In this document: positions 63,565 to 64,000 of the stretch, piece by piece
Layout: the number at the start of each line of letters is the position of its first letter
How positions within the stretch are numbered: position 1 is the first letter of the stretch
From: Plotosus lineatus
Lineage: Eukaryota > Chordata > Actinopteri > Siluriformes > Plotosidae
Length of the DNA: 64,000 nucleotides
Assembly (NCBI GenBank): GCA_024760905.1
Contig: CM045729.1
Span: 81,281,550 to 81,345,549, forward strand
Reading direction: 5' to 3'
Made by a program: the position numbers and the translations under genes
Notes under the pieces: generated by a model
Told to the model about the DNA's origin: nothing
The model's input: the letters and a program-made list of their open reading frames with translations, nothing else
The model's database searches: none

Positions 63565-63945
63565 CATATCATTACTGGTTTATAGCGTGCACCCCAAGCC
63601 CCATTTTCTGTGTGGCAAGCTATTTAGGATGTAAAATAGCAAAGCTATCTCACATTACTGTCCAACGACGTACAGCAGCAGGGCCAGAGACGGCTTACAC
63701 GCCACTGAGGGAGCAGCTGATAAAAATATAAACAAGAGACTACGGAAGTAGACACAGCACTGGTCAAGACTACGGAGGTACAGATTACAGTGGTGGTCCC
63801 TGTGGAGGTAGTGGGAGGTAGAGGATGCAAAGGTGGCCACTGCAGGGCTAGTCCGTACAGAACTGATAGATCCTGAAAAGGTAGACATAGAGTGAGTAGT
63901 TGTAGAGGTAGGAGTTGTGGAGTTCCTTCAGAGGTAGACACTGTA

Positions 63946-63948
<3 letters not shown>
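63565..63948. other. Non-coding stretch with degenerate GGTAGA repeats
   Basis: 63690-63945 is built from irregular AGAGGTAG/GGAGGTAG/TACGGA-type words, low complexity. No gene. Confidence 0.5.

Positions 63949-63986
<38 letters not shown>
63949..63986. repeat. (CA)n microsatellite
   Basis: Uninterrupted CA run near the right window edge. Confidence 0.97.
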
Positions 63987-63988
<2 letters not shown>

Positions 63989-64000
63989 TGGAGATAGACA

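Larger units (their letters stand above)
29714..64000 (+). other. SH3RF3: Presumed SH3RF3 intron 1 (start)
   Basis: After the GT donor no credible downstream exon is visible on the + strand up to the window end. All open frames with recognisable homology are transposon remnants. SH3RF3 has very large introns in other vertebrates, so one intron of more than 34 kb is plausible. It is also possible that some unique stretches lie outside the gene. Confidence 0.6.

Overview
This window is vertebrate nuclear DNA, almost certainly from a ray-finned (teleost) fish. The evidence is one recognisable vertebrate gene exon in a small CpG-rich island, long (CA)n, (GA)n and (TA)n microsatellites, and a dense mix of RTE-type LINEs, Tc1, Tigger/pogo and hAT transposons and tRNA-derived SINEs typical of teleosts. 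Nothing bacterial, plastid or viral was seen. I cannot name the species.

The only host gene is the first coding exon of an SH3RF-family E3 ubiquitin ligase, best match SH3RF3 (POSH2), on the + strand at 29390-29713. It has a complete C3HC4 RING finger and ends at a GT splice donor. It lies in a CpG-rich stretch with an upstream CCAAT box. Everything to its right is probably the start of a very large intron 1, as no second exon (SH3 domain) was found. The first 0.7 kb of that intron carries a cluster of RFX X-box-like and CRE-like motifs.

Layout. 1-6350: a 68/46-bp minisatellite, pyrimidine tracts, microsatellites, one SINE and a deleted Tigger. 6770-15395: four fragments of one RTE LINE, all in minus orientation. 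15489-20520: two hAT remnants and several SINEs. 20610-28155: a second LINE family in two copies, the first split by a hAT insertion whose empty site is preserved in the second. 28613-28878: a fold-back MITE just upstream of the gene. 29025-30507: promoter, exon 1 and motif cluster. 30508-40754: mostly unique intron with a few SINEs, a hAT MITE and a Tigger fragment. 40755-42270: a complete but dead Tc1 element. 42545-46480: SINEs and LINE remnants. 47071-52939: a Tigger with an internal fold-back, a degraded Tc1 and a full-length RTE LINE with a 14-bp target-site duplication (TSD). 53000-58900: mostly unique sequence with SINEs. 58907-63556: a dense cluster of SINEs, a Tigger MITE, two short RTE copies and two abutting hATs, one carrying a nested SINE.

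The mobile elements form an interacting community. The RTE LINE shares sequence with the SINEs at both its 5' end and its 3' tail, suggesting it supplies their retrotransposition machinery. The SINEs are modular: at least two tRNA-like heads combine with two different tails. Every transposase or reverse transcriptase reading frame seen here is broken. No wholly new gene system was found. The strongest observations are the LINE-SINE relationship, the modular SINEs, two nested insertions proven by paralogous empty sites, and the X-box cluster in SH3RF3 intron 1.
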